Positions 17,202 through 25,948 of a DNA stretch of 64,000 bases are shown piece by piece. The stretch is taken from contig CANMQH010000019.1 of assembly GCA_947499935.1 (NCBI GenBank), positions 1 to 64,000 of the forward strand. Direction: 5' to 3'. The notes under the pieces were generated by a model that worked only from the letters and a program-made list of their open reading frames with translations, made no database searches and was not told the DNA's origin. The position numbers were made by a program, and so were the translations under genes. Within the stretch, counting starts at the first letter, position 1. Every line of letters begins with the position of its first letter. This stretch comes from an uncultured Algibacter sp. GTDB taxonomy: Bacteria; Bacteroidota; Bacteroidia; Flavobacteriales; Flavobacteriaceae.

Positions 17202-18380
17202 ATGATTTCTATTTCCGAAGCTATTTCTATAGTTAAAAACACAAGAAAACCACTATTAAAAAAAACTACAAAATTAGTTGAAAAAGCTGGTGGCTATATA
17301 CTATTTGAAGACATATTTTCGCCTATTAACATGCCGCCATTTAAACAATCGGCCATGGATGGTTATGCTTTAAATTTGCACGATAATTTATCCTATCATT
17401 TAATTGGTGAAGTAAAAGCAGGCGATGCTCATCAACCCATCTTAAAAAAAGGAGAAGCTATTAGAATATTTACTGGTGCACCTGTTCCTGATTCTGCAAA
17501 TGCAGTTATGATGCAAGAGAAAGTAAAATCAGACGGCAATTTAATAACTATTGAAGATCAAATTTCTTTAGGACATAATATCCGTCCATTAGGAGAACAA
17601 GTAAAATCTGGAGATGTTGCATTAAATAAAGGCACTAAACTAACACCTGCTGCAATTGGGTATCTAATTTCATTGGGGGTTACTAAGGTTTCTGTTTTTA
17701 AAAAACCAAATATTGCTATTGTTACAACAGGTAACGAGTTGATTGAAGCTGGTCAAGATTTACCGCATGGAAAAATTTATGAGAGCAATTCTAAAATGCT
17801 TTTAAGTGCCTTATACAATTTGAAGTTTTATGATGTCACGCTATATAAGGTTGAAGATGATTATAGCAAAACTGTTCAAATCTTAAATTCTGCAATACGT
17901 AGTAATGACTTGGTGTTAATTACTGGAGGTATCTCGGTTGGAGACTACGATTTTGTTGGAAAAGCACTTAGCGAATTACAAGTTAAAAAGCTTTTTTATA
18001 AAGTAAAACAAAAACCAGGAAAGCCTTTGTTTTTTGGCAAAAAAGATCATACACAAATTTTTGCATTACCCGGAAATCCTGCTGCTGCCCTATCATGTTT
18101 CTATGTATATGTATACATCGCACTTCAATACATGATGAATAGAAAAGATATAGAATTACCTCGTGTTACAGCCAAATCTATATCAGATTTTAAAAAGAAA
18201 GGAGACCGTCCGCAATTTTTAAAAGCAGTTTATAATGATGGTCATGTTGAAATTTTAGAAGGACAAAATTCTTCTATGTTACAAACTTTTGCTCTATCGA
18301 ATGCTTTGGTTTTTGCTCCTGAAGACCTTAACTCAATTGAAATTGGTGATGGTATAGAAGTTATTTTGTTACCGAATTAA
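17202..18380 (+). CDS. moeA: Molybdopterin molybdenumtransferase MoeA
   Basis: 392 aa. It inserts molybdate into adenylylated molybdopterin. Typical motifs are MPPFKQSAMDGYAL near residue 45, RIFTGAPVPDSANAV, IAIVTTGNELIEAG, the LITGGISVGDYDFV loop and FALPGNPAAALSCF. It is the first gene of an operon that encodes nearly all Moco steps. No molybdoenzyme or ModABC transporter lies in this window, so the client enzymes are encoded elsewhere. Confidence 0.95.
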   Translation: MISISEAISIVKNTRKPLLKKTTKLVEKAGGYILFEDIFSPINMPPFKQSAMDGYALNLHDNLSYHLIGEVKAGDAHQPILKKGEAIRIFTGAPVPDSANAVMMQEKVKSDGNLITIEDQISLGHNIRPLGEQVKSGDVALNKGTKLTPAAIGYLISLGVTKVSVFKKPNIAIVTTGNELIEAGQDLPHGKIYESNSKMLLSALYNLKFYDVTLYKVEDDYSKTVQILNSAIRSNDLVLITGGISVGDYDFVGKALSELQVKKLFYKVKQKPGKPLFFGKKDHTQIFALPGNPAAALSCFYVYVYIALQYMMNRKDIELPRVTAKSISDFKKKGDRPQFLKAVYNDGHVEILEGQNSSMLQTFALSNALVFAPEDLNSIEIGDGIEVILLPN

Positions 18381-18389
18381 AACAAAACC

Positions 18390-18728
18390 ATGAGCTATAA
18401 AATTAAAAGTCGCATCTGGATTGAATCTGACGAAAATGTACTTCTTGGAGAAGGCAGAGTGCATTTATTAAAAGCTATTGAAGCAACAGGCTCATTATCT
18501 AAAGCTGCAAAATCTTTAAATATTTCTTACAAAAAAGCATGGCAACTTTTGGATTCTGTTAACAAATCGGCTAAAAAACCTGTAACCATAAATAGTATTG
18601 GTGGTAAAGGTGGCGGTGGTGCCGCATTAACCGATTACGGAAAATCTTTAATTCTGGTTTTTGATGAAATTAATAGGAATTGCTGGAAGTTTTTGGATAA
18701 TGAACTTAAAAGAATTGAAAATATATAA
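18390..18728 (+). CDS. ModE N-terminal-type winged-helix DNA-binding protein
   Basis: 112 aa consisting only of the LysR-type winged helix found at the N terminus of ModE (EGRVHLLKAIEATGSLSKAAKSLNISYKKAWQLLD, GGKGGGGAALTDYGK). The TOBE/MOP molybdate-binding domains are absent. It begins 9 bp after moeA. In the family such proteins control molybdate uptake or Moco genes; how this one would sense molybdate without a MOP domain is not apparent. Confidence 0.88.
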   Translation: MSYKIKSRIWIESDENVLLGEGRVHLLKAIEATGSLSKAAKSLNISYKKAWQLLDSVNKSAKKPVTINSIGGKGGGGAALTDYGKSLILVFDEINRNCWKFLDNELKRIENI

Positions 18729-18739
18729 AAATAATATCT

Positions 18740-18768
18740 AGTCATTTCGAACATAGTGAGAAATCACG
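18740..18768. repeat. Short flavobacterial intergenic repeat fragment (TCATTTCGA type)
   Basis: GTCATTTCGAACATAGTGAGAAATCACG resembles the dispersed GTCATTTCGA...GTGAGAAATC sequence I know from many flavobacterial genomes. A second degenerate copy beginning TCATTTCGACCT lies at about 20377 after moaD. Function unknown. Confidence 0.4.
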
Positions 18769-18833
18769 TAATTATGAAAAAGTATTACTAAATCATTCAT
18801 AAATTAATATACAACAAAACAGTCCATTATAAA

Positions 18834-19574
18834 GTGTTACAAACCGAAAACATATACCTTTTTTTAATCATACTCCCTATAGTATCCTTTCTATACTCAA
18901 GTGTTGGTCATGGTGGCGCAAGTGGTTATTTAGCACTTATGGCGTTGTTTTCATTTGTACCAGAAAGCATGAAACCCACTGCTCTACTGCTTAATATTTT
19001 TGTGGCTGGTATTTCATTTTACTACTATTATAAAGGCGGGTATTTTAATAAAAAATTATTTCTTTCTTTTGCTATGACATCTATTCCTTTGGCTTTCATT
19101 GGAGGTATGATAGAAATAGACGCTTCTATTTACAAAAAAATACTAGCCGTTTTACTCATTTTTGCCATTCTAAAAATGTTGAATGTTTTTGGAAAAGAAA
19201 GCGATCAAACCAAAGACGTTAAACTATGGCAAGGGCTAATTATTGGTGGATTTATTGGTTTCTTTTCGGGGCTTATTGGTATTGGTGGTGGCATTATTTT
19301 AACACCTGTAATTTTATTATTGCATTGGGGTAAAATGAAAGAAGCTGCGGCTGTTTCGGCACTTTTTATTTGGGTTAATTCCGTAGCTGGATTAATAGGG
19401 CAATTTAGTAGTGGTGTAACTATTGAAAAAGAATCTTTCTGGTTGGTTATTATAGCCTTAATTGGTGGTGTTTTAGGTGGTTACTATGGTAGTAAAAAAT
19501 TAAACAATCAACGTTTACGATATATTTTAGCTTTTGTATTAATTATAGCCTGTGCTAAACTCATGTTTACTTAA
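18834..19574 (+). CDS. TauE/SafE family permease in the Moco operon
   Basis: 246 aa with about seven to eight transmembrane helices. Family motifs are PIVSFLYSSVGHGGASGYLA near the N terminus and the second-repeat GFFSGLIGIGGGIILTPVILL. TauE/SafE proteins move sulfite, sulfoacetate or other small anions. The start is GTG at 18834; no ATG is better placed. It is joined directly to mobA (no gap), so it belongs to the Moco operon. It may supply or expel an oxyanion relevant to Moco; molybdate transport is a speculation. Confidence 0.85.
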   Translation: MLQTENIYLFLIILPIVSFLYSSVGHGGASGYLALMALFSFVPESMKPTALLLNIFVAGISFYYYYKGGYFNKKLFLSFAMTSIPLAFIGGMIEIDASIYKKILAVLLIFAILKMLNVFGKESDQTKDVKLWQGLIIGGFIGFFSGLIGIGGGIILTPVILLLHWGKMKEAAAVSALFIWVNSVAGLIGQFSSGVTIEKESFWLVIIALIGGVLGGYYGSKKLNNQRLRYILAFVLIIACAKLMFT

Positions 19575-20159
19575 ATGAAAAACAAAAATAACATAACAGG
19601 TATTATTTTAGCAGGCGGAAAAAGCTCTAGAATGGGTACGGACAAAGGTTTTTTAATATTGAACAATAAACCTTTTATTCAATATAGTATTGATGCTTTA
19701 AAACCTTTGGTAGATGATATTTTAATTGTTTCTGATAATTCAGATTATGATATTTTTGGATTAAAACGAGTAAATGATATTACTAAAGATGCAGGCCCAG
19801 TTTCTGGAATTCACTCAGGCTTAAAGGCTTCAAAAACAGAATTAAACATGGTTTTAAGTTGTGATATTCCATTGATTAATTCTAAAATACTTCAAAAATT
19901 AATTGATAATATTGATACCGTTTCTCAAATTATTCAAGTTGAAAGTCATGGTAAGAGCATGCCATTAATAGCTATATATAGAAAAGGTGTCATAAATACT
20001 TTTAATGCTTTTTTAAAAAACGATGAAAGACGTTTACGCATTGCTATAAAAAGTTGCCTGTCAAAAAACATTCAATTAGAAAAAGAACATGAAATTTGTA
20101 CCATGAATGTAAATACTATAAACGAATTAAAAGCAGCTAAAGATGCATATAACCATTAA
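19575..20159 (+). CDS. mobA: Molybdenum cofactor guanylyltransferase MobA
   Basis: 194 aa nucleotidyltransferase. The N-terminal GIILAGGKSSRMGTDKG is the GTP-binding signature, and LSCDIPLI is the metal-binding segment. It attaches GMP to Moco to give the bis-MGD form. This implies that at least one DMSO-reductase-family molybdoenzyme (for example a nitrate reductase) exists elsewhere in the genome. Its 3' end overlaps moaD by 17 bp. Confidence 0.9.
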   Translation: MKNKNNITGIILAGGKSSRMGTDKGFLILNNKPFIQYSIDALKPLVDDILIVSDNSDYDIFGLKRVNDITKDAGPVSGIHSGLKASKTELNMVLSCDIPLINSKILQKLIDNIDTVSQIIQVESHGKSMPLIAIYRKGVINTFNAFLKNDERRLRIAIKSCLSKNIQLEKEHEICTMNVNTINELKAAKDAYNH

Positions 20160-20376
20160 ATACTTTGGACAAATAGCCGAAGTAACACAAATAAGAGAAG
20201 AATCTTTTAAGTTTTCTGGAAATTTAGTTTCTGAGCTACTAGATGCTTTACATTTAAAATATAAAGACTTAAAAAACAAAGATTTTAAAGTGGCTCAAAA
20301 TCAGGAATTAGTTTCAGGTGATGTAAAATTAACAGGAGATGATATTGCTTTATTACCTCCATTTGCAGGAGGCTAA
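20143..20376 (+). CDS. moaD: MoaD, molybdopterin synthase sulfur-carrier subunit
   Basis: 77 aa ubiquitin-fold protein ending in the required Gly-Gly (LLPPFAGG). The C-terminal glycine is adenylated by the MoeB-like protein encoded next and thiocarboxylated to donate sulfur to precursor Z together with MoaE. The ATG lies inside the end of mobA. Confidence 0.92.
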   Translation: MHITIKYFGQIAEVTQIREESFKFSGNLVSELLDALHLKYKDLKNKDFKVAQNQELVSGDVKLTGDDIALLPPFAGG

Positions 20377-20481
20377 TCATTTCGACCTAAAGAAATAAAT
20401 TACATTATAGTGTGATAAGGCACCTCTAATGATAGACAAGACAAATATTGCGAATATTTAAAAATAAGTTGCTTAGCTTAA

Positions 20482-21588
20482 ATGACAGACAGATACAACA
20501 GACATATTATATTATCAGAAATCGGACAAGGCGGTCAAGATAAAATTTCTAGCGCCAAAGTATTGGTTATTGGTGCTGGTGGTTTAGGTTGCCCAATCCT
20601 ACAATATTTAACTGCTGCGGGGGTTGGTACTATTGGTATTGTAGATTTTGATATTGTTACCGTGTCTAATTTACAACGTCAGGTTTTATTTGGAACGTCA
20701 TCATTAGGCAAAAATAAAGCAGAAGCCGCAAAACAGCGATTAGAAGATTTAAATAATGATATCTCCATTCTCGCTTACGCGGAAAAATTAACACATAAAA
20801 ACGCTATTACTTTATTCAATCAATACGATATTATTGTTGATGGCTCCGACAATTTTGAAACGCGCTATTTAGTAAATGATGCTTGCATTATAACCAATAA
20901 ACCTTTAGTATTTGGAGCTATTTATAAATTTGAAGGGCAAGTTTCTGTCTTTAACTACAAAAATGGTCCTAGTTACCGCTGTTTGTTCCCAAATCCTCCA
21001 GTAAAAGGAAGCATTCCTAATTGTTCTGAAATTGGAGTACTAGGTGTCCTTCCCGGAATTATCGGGACCATGCAAGCCAACGAAGTTTTAAAAATTATCT
21101 TAGAATTAGGCACTACCCTATCTGGAAAACTATTATGTTATAATGCGTTAACACTTCAAAACTCGATATTAAAGATTAATAAATCCGAAGAAACGATTCA
21201 ATCTGTTTTAAAAAATAAAGATAATTTTCATAAAACAGAAGCAGATTCTAACTGTGACGTTGACATTAAACCAGTTTCCATTGAGGATTTTATTTCCGAA
21301 AAAAGTATTCAATATATAGATGTTAGAGAACATCATGAACAACCTAAAGTAGAACGTTTAGATATTACATACATACCTTTAAGTGTATTAGAGGCAAGCT
21401 TAGATAAAATAAATACTACCAAAAAGAAAGCCCTTTTTTGTCAATCTGGAATGCGGAGTAAACACGCGGTTAAATTATTACAAGAACTTGACATACAAAA
21501 CTGTTTTAGTATTAAAGAAGGTGCTTTAGAAATAAAAAACATACTATCTATAAGACCTGACAGGTCTAAAAACAAAAGAAAAGAATGA
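20482..21588 (+). CDS. moeB: MoeB/ThiF-type adenylyltransferase fused to rhodanese domain
   Basis: 368 aa. Residues 1-240 are an E1-like ATP-binding fold (VLVIGAGGLGCPILQYLTAAG, DGSDNFETRYLVNDAC, YRCLFPNPP, GVLGVLPGIIG). Residues about 270-360 are a rhodanese domain with an active-site loop CQSGMRS. It activates MoaD and could itself deliver the sulfur, as in eukaryotic MOCS3. A 105-bp gap with a degenerate TCATTTCGA repeat separates it from moaD; it overlaps moaE by 4 bp. Confidence 0.9.
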   Translation: MTDRYNRHIILSEIGQGGQDKISSAKVLVIGAGGLGCPILQYLTAAGVGTIGIVDFDIVTVSNLQRQVLFGTSSLGKNKAEAAKQRLEDLNNDISILAYAEKLTHKNAITLFNQYDIIVDGSDNFETRYLVNDACIITNKPLVFGAIYKFEGQVSVFNYKNGPSYRCLFPNPPVKGSIPNCSEIGVLGVLPGIIGTMQANEVLKIILELGTTLSGKLLCYNALTLQNSILKINKSEETIQSVLKNKDNFHKTEADSNCDVDIKPVSIEDFISEKSIQYIDVREHHEQPKVERLDITYIPLSVLEASLDKINTTKKKALFCQSGMRSKHAVKLLQELDIQNCFSIKEGALEIKNILSIRPDRSKNKRKE

Positions 21589-22031
21589 AAGATAAAAAAC
21601 CAATGAAACCTGTTTTTAAAGAAGGCGCAATAACGTCCGACTTTATTGGAAATTCTATTTACAAACATCAAACAAAAACAAATATTGGTGCGCATAATAT
21701 TTTTTTGGGTCAAGTACGCGCAGATGACATAAATGGAAAAATAGTCTCAGCTATTGAGTATACAGCCTATGAAGACATGGCAAACCAAAAATTCCATGAA
21801 ATTAGAGAATTGGCTTTTAAAAAATTTGATTTAACATGCATGCATATTTACCATAGTTTAGGGACAGTTAAAGCTGGAGAAATATGCTTATTCGTATTTG
21901 TGTCCTCACCAAGACGTAAAGTAGTTTTTAAAGCTTTAGAATATATTGTTGAAGCCATAAAAGCAGATGTTCCTGTATTTGGAAAAGAAATTTTTGAAGA
22001 TGAGAGCCATCAATGGAAAGTGAATAGTTAG
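21585..22031 (+). CDS. moaE: MoaE, molybdopterin synthase catalytic subunit
   Basis: 148 aa. Motifs include FLGQVRADDINGKIVSAIEYTAYEDMA and the C-terminal VPVFGKEIFEDESHQWKVN with the catalytic Lys region. It forms the heterotetramer with MoaD that converts cPMP to molybdopterin. The start overlaps moeB (ATGA); translation from ATG at 21603 (MKPVFKEG) is a possible alternative. Confidence 0.92.
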   Translation: MKDKKPMKPVFKEGAITSDFIGNSIYKHQTKTNIGAHNIFLGQVRADDINGKIVSAIEYTAYEDMANQKFHEIRELAFKKFDLTCMHIYHSLGTVKAGEICLFVFVSSPRRKVVFKALEYIVEAIKADVPVFGKEIFEDESHQWKVNS

Positions 22032-22095
22032 TTTTTGGCTATTAGTTATTAGAAAAATAAAAAAAAACAATCACCAGTAAGCAATAATGACCAAC

Positions 22096-22154
22096 AACCA
22101 GTAACCAGTAACCAGTAACCAGTAACCAGTAACCAGTAACCAGTAACCAGTAAC
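22096..22154. repeat. 7-bp tandem repeat (AACCAGT)n before moaCB
   Basis: About eight and a half uninterrupted copies of AACCAGT, ending 12 bp before the moaCB start codon; related CCAGTAA words lie just upstream. The unit length is not a multiple of three but lies outside the coding sequence. Copy-number change would alter the moaE-moaCB spacing. Confidence 0.9.
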
Positions 22155-22166
22155 AAAAATACACAA

Positions 22167-23078
22167 ATGGTAGATATAACACATAAAACAACCACATTAA
22201 GAACAGCAGTAGCTCAAGCCATTGTAAAAGTTAGCAAACCTGAAACGATTCTAGCTATTAAAAATGATACTGTTCCAAAGGGTAATGTATTCGCTATGAG
22301 TAAAGCCGCTGGATTATTGGGTGTAAAACGTACTCCTGATATTTTACCAGATTGCCACCCACTACCTATTGAGTTTACTGGTGTAGAATATGACATCAAT
22401 GCACTGGAAATAAAAGTCATTTTTACTGTAAAAACAATTTATAAAACAGGTGTTGAAGTTGAAGCCATGCATGGCGCAAGTGTTGTTGCTTTAAACATGT
22501 ACGACATGCTAAAACCAATAGATAAAGGTATTGAGATACATGAGATCAAACTACTAAATAAAAAAGGAGGGAAATCTGATTATAAAGATAAATTTAGAAA
22601 AGATTTAACCGCTGCGGTTATTGTATGTTCAGATTCAATTTCGGCAGGCCATAAAGAAGACAAAGCAGGAAAAGCTATTATTGCTAAACTAGAGTCTTGT
22701 GGTGTTAAAATATCTGATTACATTATTATTCCTGACGAAAAAGACATTGTACAAAACAAAGCTAAAACTTACCAAGAACAAGGTATTGATTTAATTATAT
22801 ACACTGGTGGCACAGGACTTTCTGGTCGTGATATTACTCCCGAAGCATTAATACCACTTTTAGACAGACGCATTCCAGGTATTGAAGAAGCTATTCGTAA
22901 TTACGGACAAGACCGTATGCCATACGCCATGCTTTCTAGAAGTGTAGCAGGAACTATAAATAACACGCTAGTTTTAGCGTTACCAGGTTCAACAAACGGC
23001 GCTAAGGAGTCTATGGATGCTATATTTCCTTCGGTATTACATGTTTTTAGAATTTTAAAGGGCGCCAGGCATGATTAA
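22167..23078 (+). CDS. moaCB: Bifunctional MoaC-MoaB fusion protein
   Basis: 303 aa. Residues 1-140 are MoaC ([49 protein letters not shown]), the cPMP synthase accessory enzyme. Residues about 150-303 are MoaB/MogA-like ([51 protein letters not shown]), which adenylylates molybdopterin. It acts with MoaA in the first step and ahead of MoeA in insertion. MoaCB fusions are known in Bacteroidota. A tandem repeat lies immediately upstream. Confidence 0.93.
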   Translation: MVDITHKTTTLRTAVAQAIVKVSKPETILAIKNDTVPKGNVFAMSKAAGLLGVKRTPDILPDCHPLPIEFTGVEYDINALEIKVIFTVKTIYKTGVEVEAMHGASVVALNMYDMLKPIDKGIEIHEIKLLNKKGGKSDYKDKFRKDLTAAVIVCSDSISAGHKEDKAGKAIIAKLESCGVKISDYIIIPDEKDIVQNKAKTYQEQGIDLIIYTGGTGLSGRDITPEALIPLLDRRIPGIEEAIRNYGQDRMPYAMLSRSVAGTINNTLVLALPGSTNGAKESMDAIFPSVLHVFRILKGARHD

Positions 23079-23097
23079 AAACAAACATAATTGCTTA

Positions 23098-23166
23098 ATA
23101 GCAGTTCCAAGCTTTCCAAACGAGAGGCGTAATTAACAGGAAAGATAAACCTACACCTGGCTGATT
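23098..23166 (+). other. Possible structured leader between moaCB and moaA
   Basis: The 124-bp gap contains CTTTCC (about 23112) and GGAAAG (about 23139) as an inverted pair, an outer CAG/CTG-rich pairing and a GC content above its surroundings. No coding frame is evident. It could be a structured 5' leader or the remains of a repeat; it does not match the Moco riboswitch in any way I can recognise. Confidence 0.25.
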
Positions 23167-23202
23167 ATAAAAATCTAATAGGTCTGAATCTAAAAAATAC
23201 AA

Positions 23203-24210
23203 ATGACACATAATAAAAACATTTTACAAGATTCGCACGGTAGAGACCATGCTTATTTACGCATTTCATTAATTGAACGTTGCAATTTACGCTGCACCTA
23301 TTGTATGCCAGAAGAAGGCGTAAAATTATCGCCTAAAAAGCATTTAATGACTTATGAAGAAATTTATAAAATAGCAAAAACATTTGTAGATAATGGTGTT
23401 ACTAAAATTCGATTAACTGGAGGCGAACCTTTAATCCGTAAAGATATTCCTGTTATTCTAGAAAAGCTATCAACCCTTCCTGTTGAGTTATCCATAACCT
23501 CTAATGCTGTTATTATTGATAAATTTGTTGATGTTTTAAAAACCAATGGTGTTAACAAAATAAATGTGAGCCTTGACTCCTTAGACGCATCAAAATTTAA
23601 ACATATTACTAGACGTCACGAATTTAAAAAAGTTTACGATAATATTTTATTGTTAGTAAAAGAAGGTTTTACTGTAAAAGTGAATGCTGTATTAATAAAA
23701 GGTTTTAATGATAATGAAATTATCGATTTTATTAATTTCACTAAAGATTTACCTGTTTCGGTACGTTTTATTGAGTTTATGCCGTTTGATGGTAATAAAT
23801 GGGATATGAGTAAAATGGTGTCTTATGCAGAAGTAATGACTTATGTAAACAATGCTTTTTCTGAAGATAGCATTGAACGCTTACAAGATGCACCAAACGA
23901 CACCTCTAAAAATTATAAAATAAAAGGCTACAAAGGCAGCTTTGCTATTATTAGTTCTGTTACTAATCCATTTTGCGACTCTTGTAATAGATTGCGGCTA
24001 ACAGCCAATGGACAATTAAAAAATTGTTTATTCTCGTCTACAGAGTCAGATTTATTAACAACACTTCGTTCTGGAAACGCCATTGAACCTGTCATTCAAA
24101 AAGCTGTACAAGCTAAACTTAAAGTGCGTGGCGGTATGGATACTATCCAAAAACTTCAAGAACCTAAATTACATTCAAAAAATAGGAGTATGATTACTAT
24201 TGGTGGTTAA
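23203..24210 (+). CDS. moaA: GTP 3',8-cyclase MoaA
   Basis: 335 aa radical-SAM enzyme. The N-terminal cluster motif is CNLRCTYC, the C-terminal cluster cysteines are in NPFCDSCNRLRL and LKNCLFS, and the essential C-terminal Gly-Gly is present (ITIGG end). It converts GTP to the 3',8-cyclo precursor of cPMP, with MoaC. Last gene of the Moco operon. Confidence 0.96.
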   Translation: MTHNKNILQDSHGRDHAYLRISLIERCNLRCTYCMPEEGVKLSPKKHLMTYEEIYKIAKTFVDNGVTKIRLTGGEPLIRKDIPVILEKLSTLPVELSITSNAVIIDKFVDVLKTNGVNKINVSLDSLDASKFKHITRRHEFKKVYDNILLLVKEGFTVKVNAVLIKGFNDNEIIDFINFTKDLPVSVRFIEFMPFDGNKWDMSKMVSYAEVMTYVNNAFSEDSIERLQDAPNDTSKNYKIKGYKGSFAIISSVTNPFCDSCNRLRLTANGQLKNCLFSSTESDLLTTLRSGNAIEPVIQKAVQAKLKVRGGMDTIQKLQEPKLHSKNRSMITIGG

Positions 24211-24541
24211 ATTCTTATTAGTATTTATAACCTATTTCACTCTTAAAACTAAGCATTTATTGTTTTTAATTAAATAATACCTTGAAAAACAATTACTTAT
24301 TACCCTTACTATAAATTTTTAATTATAAATACGTCCAATTTTTATTAAATTCAAAAAAAAAGCTTTATGGATATTGTCTCAAACAACAATTATAGTTAAA
24401 TATAATTTTCAAAAACTATGTTTTGTTTGAAAATTCTACAAAAATAGTTTGCTTTTTTTATTAATGTCGGCACAAAGATTATCTTCAAGAATAGTTAGCA
24501 ATAATTAAACTAAAAAAACTAAAAATCTTAAACGACTAATT
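24211..24541. other. Intergenic region upstream of GH16 gene with an inverted repeat
   Basis: No gene is visible in 331 bp. AATTTTCAAA (24404-24413) and TTTGAAAATT (24426-24435) form a perfect 10-bp inverted repeat with a 12-bp spacer, about 105 bp before the GH16 start, and could be an operator for substrate-dependent control. No clear TAnnTTTG element is seen. Confidence 0.4.
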
Positions 24542-25825
24542 ATGATTAAAAAATTTAAACTCGTACTCATGTTATTTATAGGTATAACCTATGGTAATAT
24601 TAATGCACAAAACCCAAATGGAAACACCTCTAATCCAAGTGATAGATGGACATTAGACTCTGATTTTTCAGATGAATTTAATGGAAATAGTATTGATTTT
24701 AATAAATGGAGTAGAAACCAAAATCTTCCAAATACTAAGGCTTGGAAATGGAACAACAACACTAACTTAAAAAACGTAACATTTAAAAGCCAAAAAGCTG
24801 TAGAAATTATTGCTCGCCAAAATGCGAACAACAGACCTGTAGGTATTACATATTTTAACAGTGGTTGCTTACAATCGGTTAAACAATTACCTAAAAACTT
24901 TGTTGGTTATGTTGAAGCTAAAATTCATGGAGCAGATATTAATGCTAGCCAAGCTGCTGCTCTTGATAAAAGAAGAGGTGTATGCCCTGCTTTTTGGTTA
25001 TATAGCAAGTTTTTTGATAATAGACCTATTGGGCAAACTGTTTACACAGAAATTGATATTGTTGAATTACAGCAATTTGATTTTGATGCAAACGCTCCTG
25101 CAGGTGTAGAAAAACAAGACCAAATAGATGATGCAGAGTCTAACTTACATTTGGTTAAAAAAGCAAGCTTTGGTAGAGATTGGTTTAGACCAAAACAAGC
25201 CAAAGCAAGAGGTAATCAATTAAATAAATACAATTTAGGTTTTGATCCTACTAAAGGATGGCATACATACGGTTGTGAAATCACACCTACTAAATTATAC
25301 TTTTATGTTGATGGAAAGCGCGTTGGGAAAGTTTTAAACAATACGAACTGGAGTGACAATCCTATGTATGTAATTGCATCTTTAGGTATGCGTGTACCAT
25401 TTGTTAGTTTTGAAGGTAATGTATTTAACCCTGTTAATCCAGTTACAAACGCTAGAGCTCAAAAAAGTTTAAGTGAAATGCCTGCTTCTATGTATGTAGA
25501 TTATATTAGAGTATGGAAAAAGAATGGCTCAGGTGGTAATGGAAACCCAACTCCAGATCCAGACCCAACTCCTACCCCTCCAAATAATGGTGGCGGTAAT
25601 ATTAAAGTAGCTCCAAATCCAGCAAATAATTTTGTAACTATTACAGCGCCTTTTAAATCTAGAATAACTATTAGTAACATTGGTAATGGTAATATTGTTA
25701 AAAGAGGTAAAGCTAATAAAAACAATACATTAAGATTAAGAGTTGCTGATTTAAGTAACGGTATGTATACGGTTTCGATTACAACCAAAGGCAAAACAGT
25801 TACTAGGAAACTTGTAATTAACTAA
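24542..25825 (+). CDS. Secreted glycoside hydrolase family 16 protein with T9SS sorting domain
   Basis: 427 aa. Signal peptide (residues 1-22, cleavage after NINA). The GH16 beta-jelly-roll covers about 36-325, with the catalytic motif EIDIVE: Glu170 nucleophile, Asp172, Glu175 acid/base. A Pro/Asp/Thr-rich linker (about 330-350) joins a T9SS type A domain (355-427; VAPNPANNFVTITAP, NGMYTVSI). GH16 of this marine type attacks agar, porphyran, carrageenan or laminarin; the long insertions suggest a red-algal galactan, but the substrate cannot be fixed by eye. It is monocistronic with a strong terminator and has no SusCD pair nearby. Confidence 0.9.
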   Translation: MIKKFKLVLMLFIGITYGNINAQNPNGNTSNPSDRWTLDSDFSDEFNGNSIDFNKWSRNQNLPNTKAWKWNNNTNLKNVTFKSQKAVEIIARQNANNRPVGITYFNSGCLQSVKQLPKNFVGYVEAKIHGADINASQAAALDKRRGVCPAFWLYSKFFDNRPIGQTVYTEIDIVELQQFDFDANAPAGVEKQDQIDDAESNLHLVKKASFGRDWFRPKQAKARGNQLNKYNLGFDPTKGWHTYGCEITPTKLYFYVDGKRVGKVLNNTNWSDNPMYVIASLGMRVPFVSFEGNVFNPVNPVTNARAQKSLSEMPASMYVDYIRVWKKNGSGGNGNPTPDPDPTPTPPNNGGGNIKVAPNPANNFVTITAPFKSRITISNIGNGNIVKRGKANKNNTLRLRVADLSNGMYTVSITTKGKTVTRKLVIN

Positions 25826-25889
25826 CGAAACATTCTATTTAAATAAATAAAATATTGCTAACTACTTTTTAAAACTAACAACTAAATTT

Positions 25890-25922
25890 AACCCCATTTG
25901 TTAAAACAAATGGGGTTTTTTA
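25890..25922 (+). terminator. Intrinsic terminator of the GH16 gene
   Basis: An 11-bp stem AACCCCATTTG / CAAATGGGGTT with a 6-nt loop followed by TTTTAG, 65 bp after the GH16 stop. Confidence 0.88.
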
Positions 25923-25948
25923 GTTCAAAAAATTATTATAAAATATTA

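Noticed and set aside
22096-22154. CRISPR array
   Set aside because: The repeat unit is 7 bp with no spacers and no cas genes nearby; it is a simple tandem repeat.
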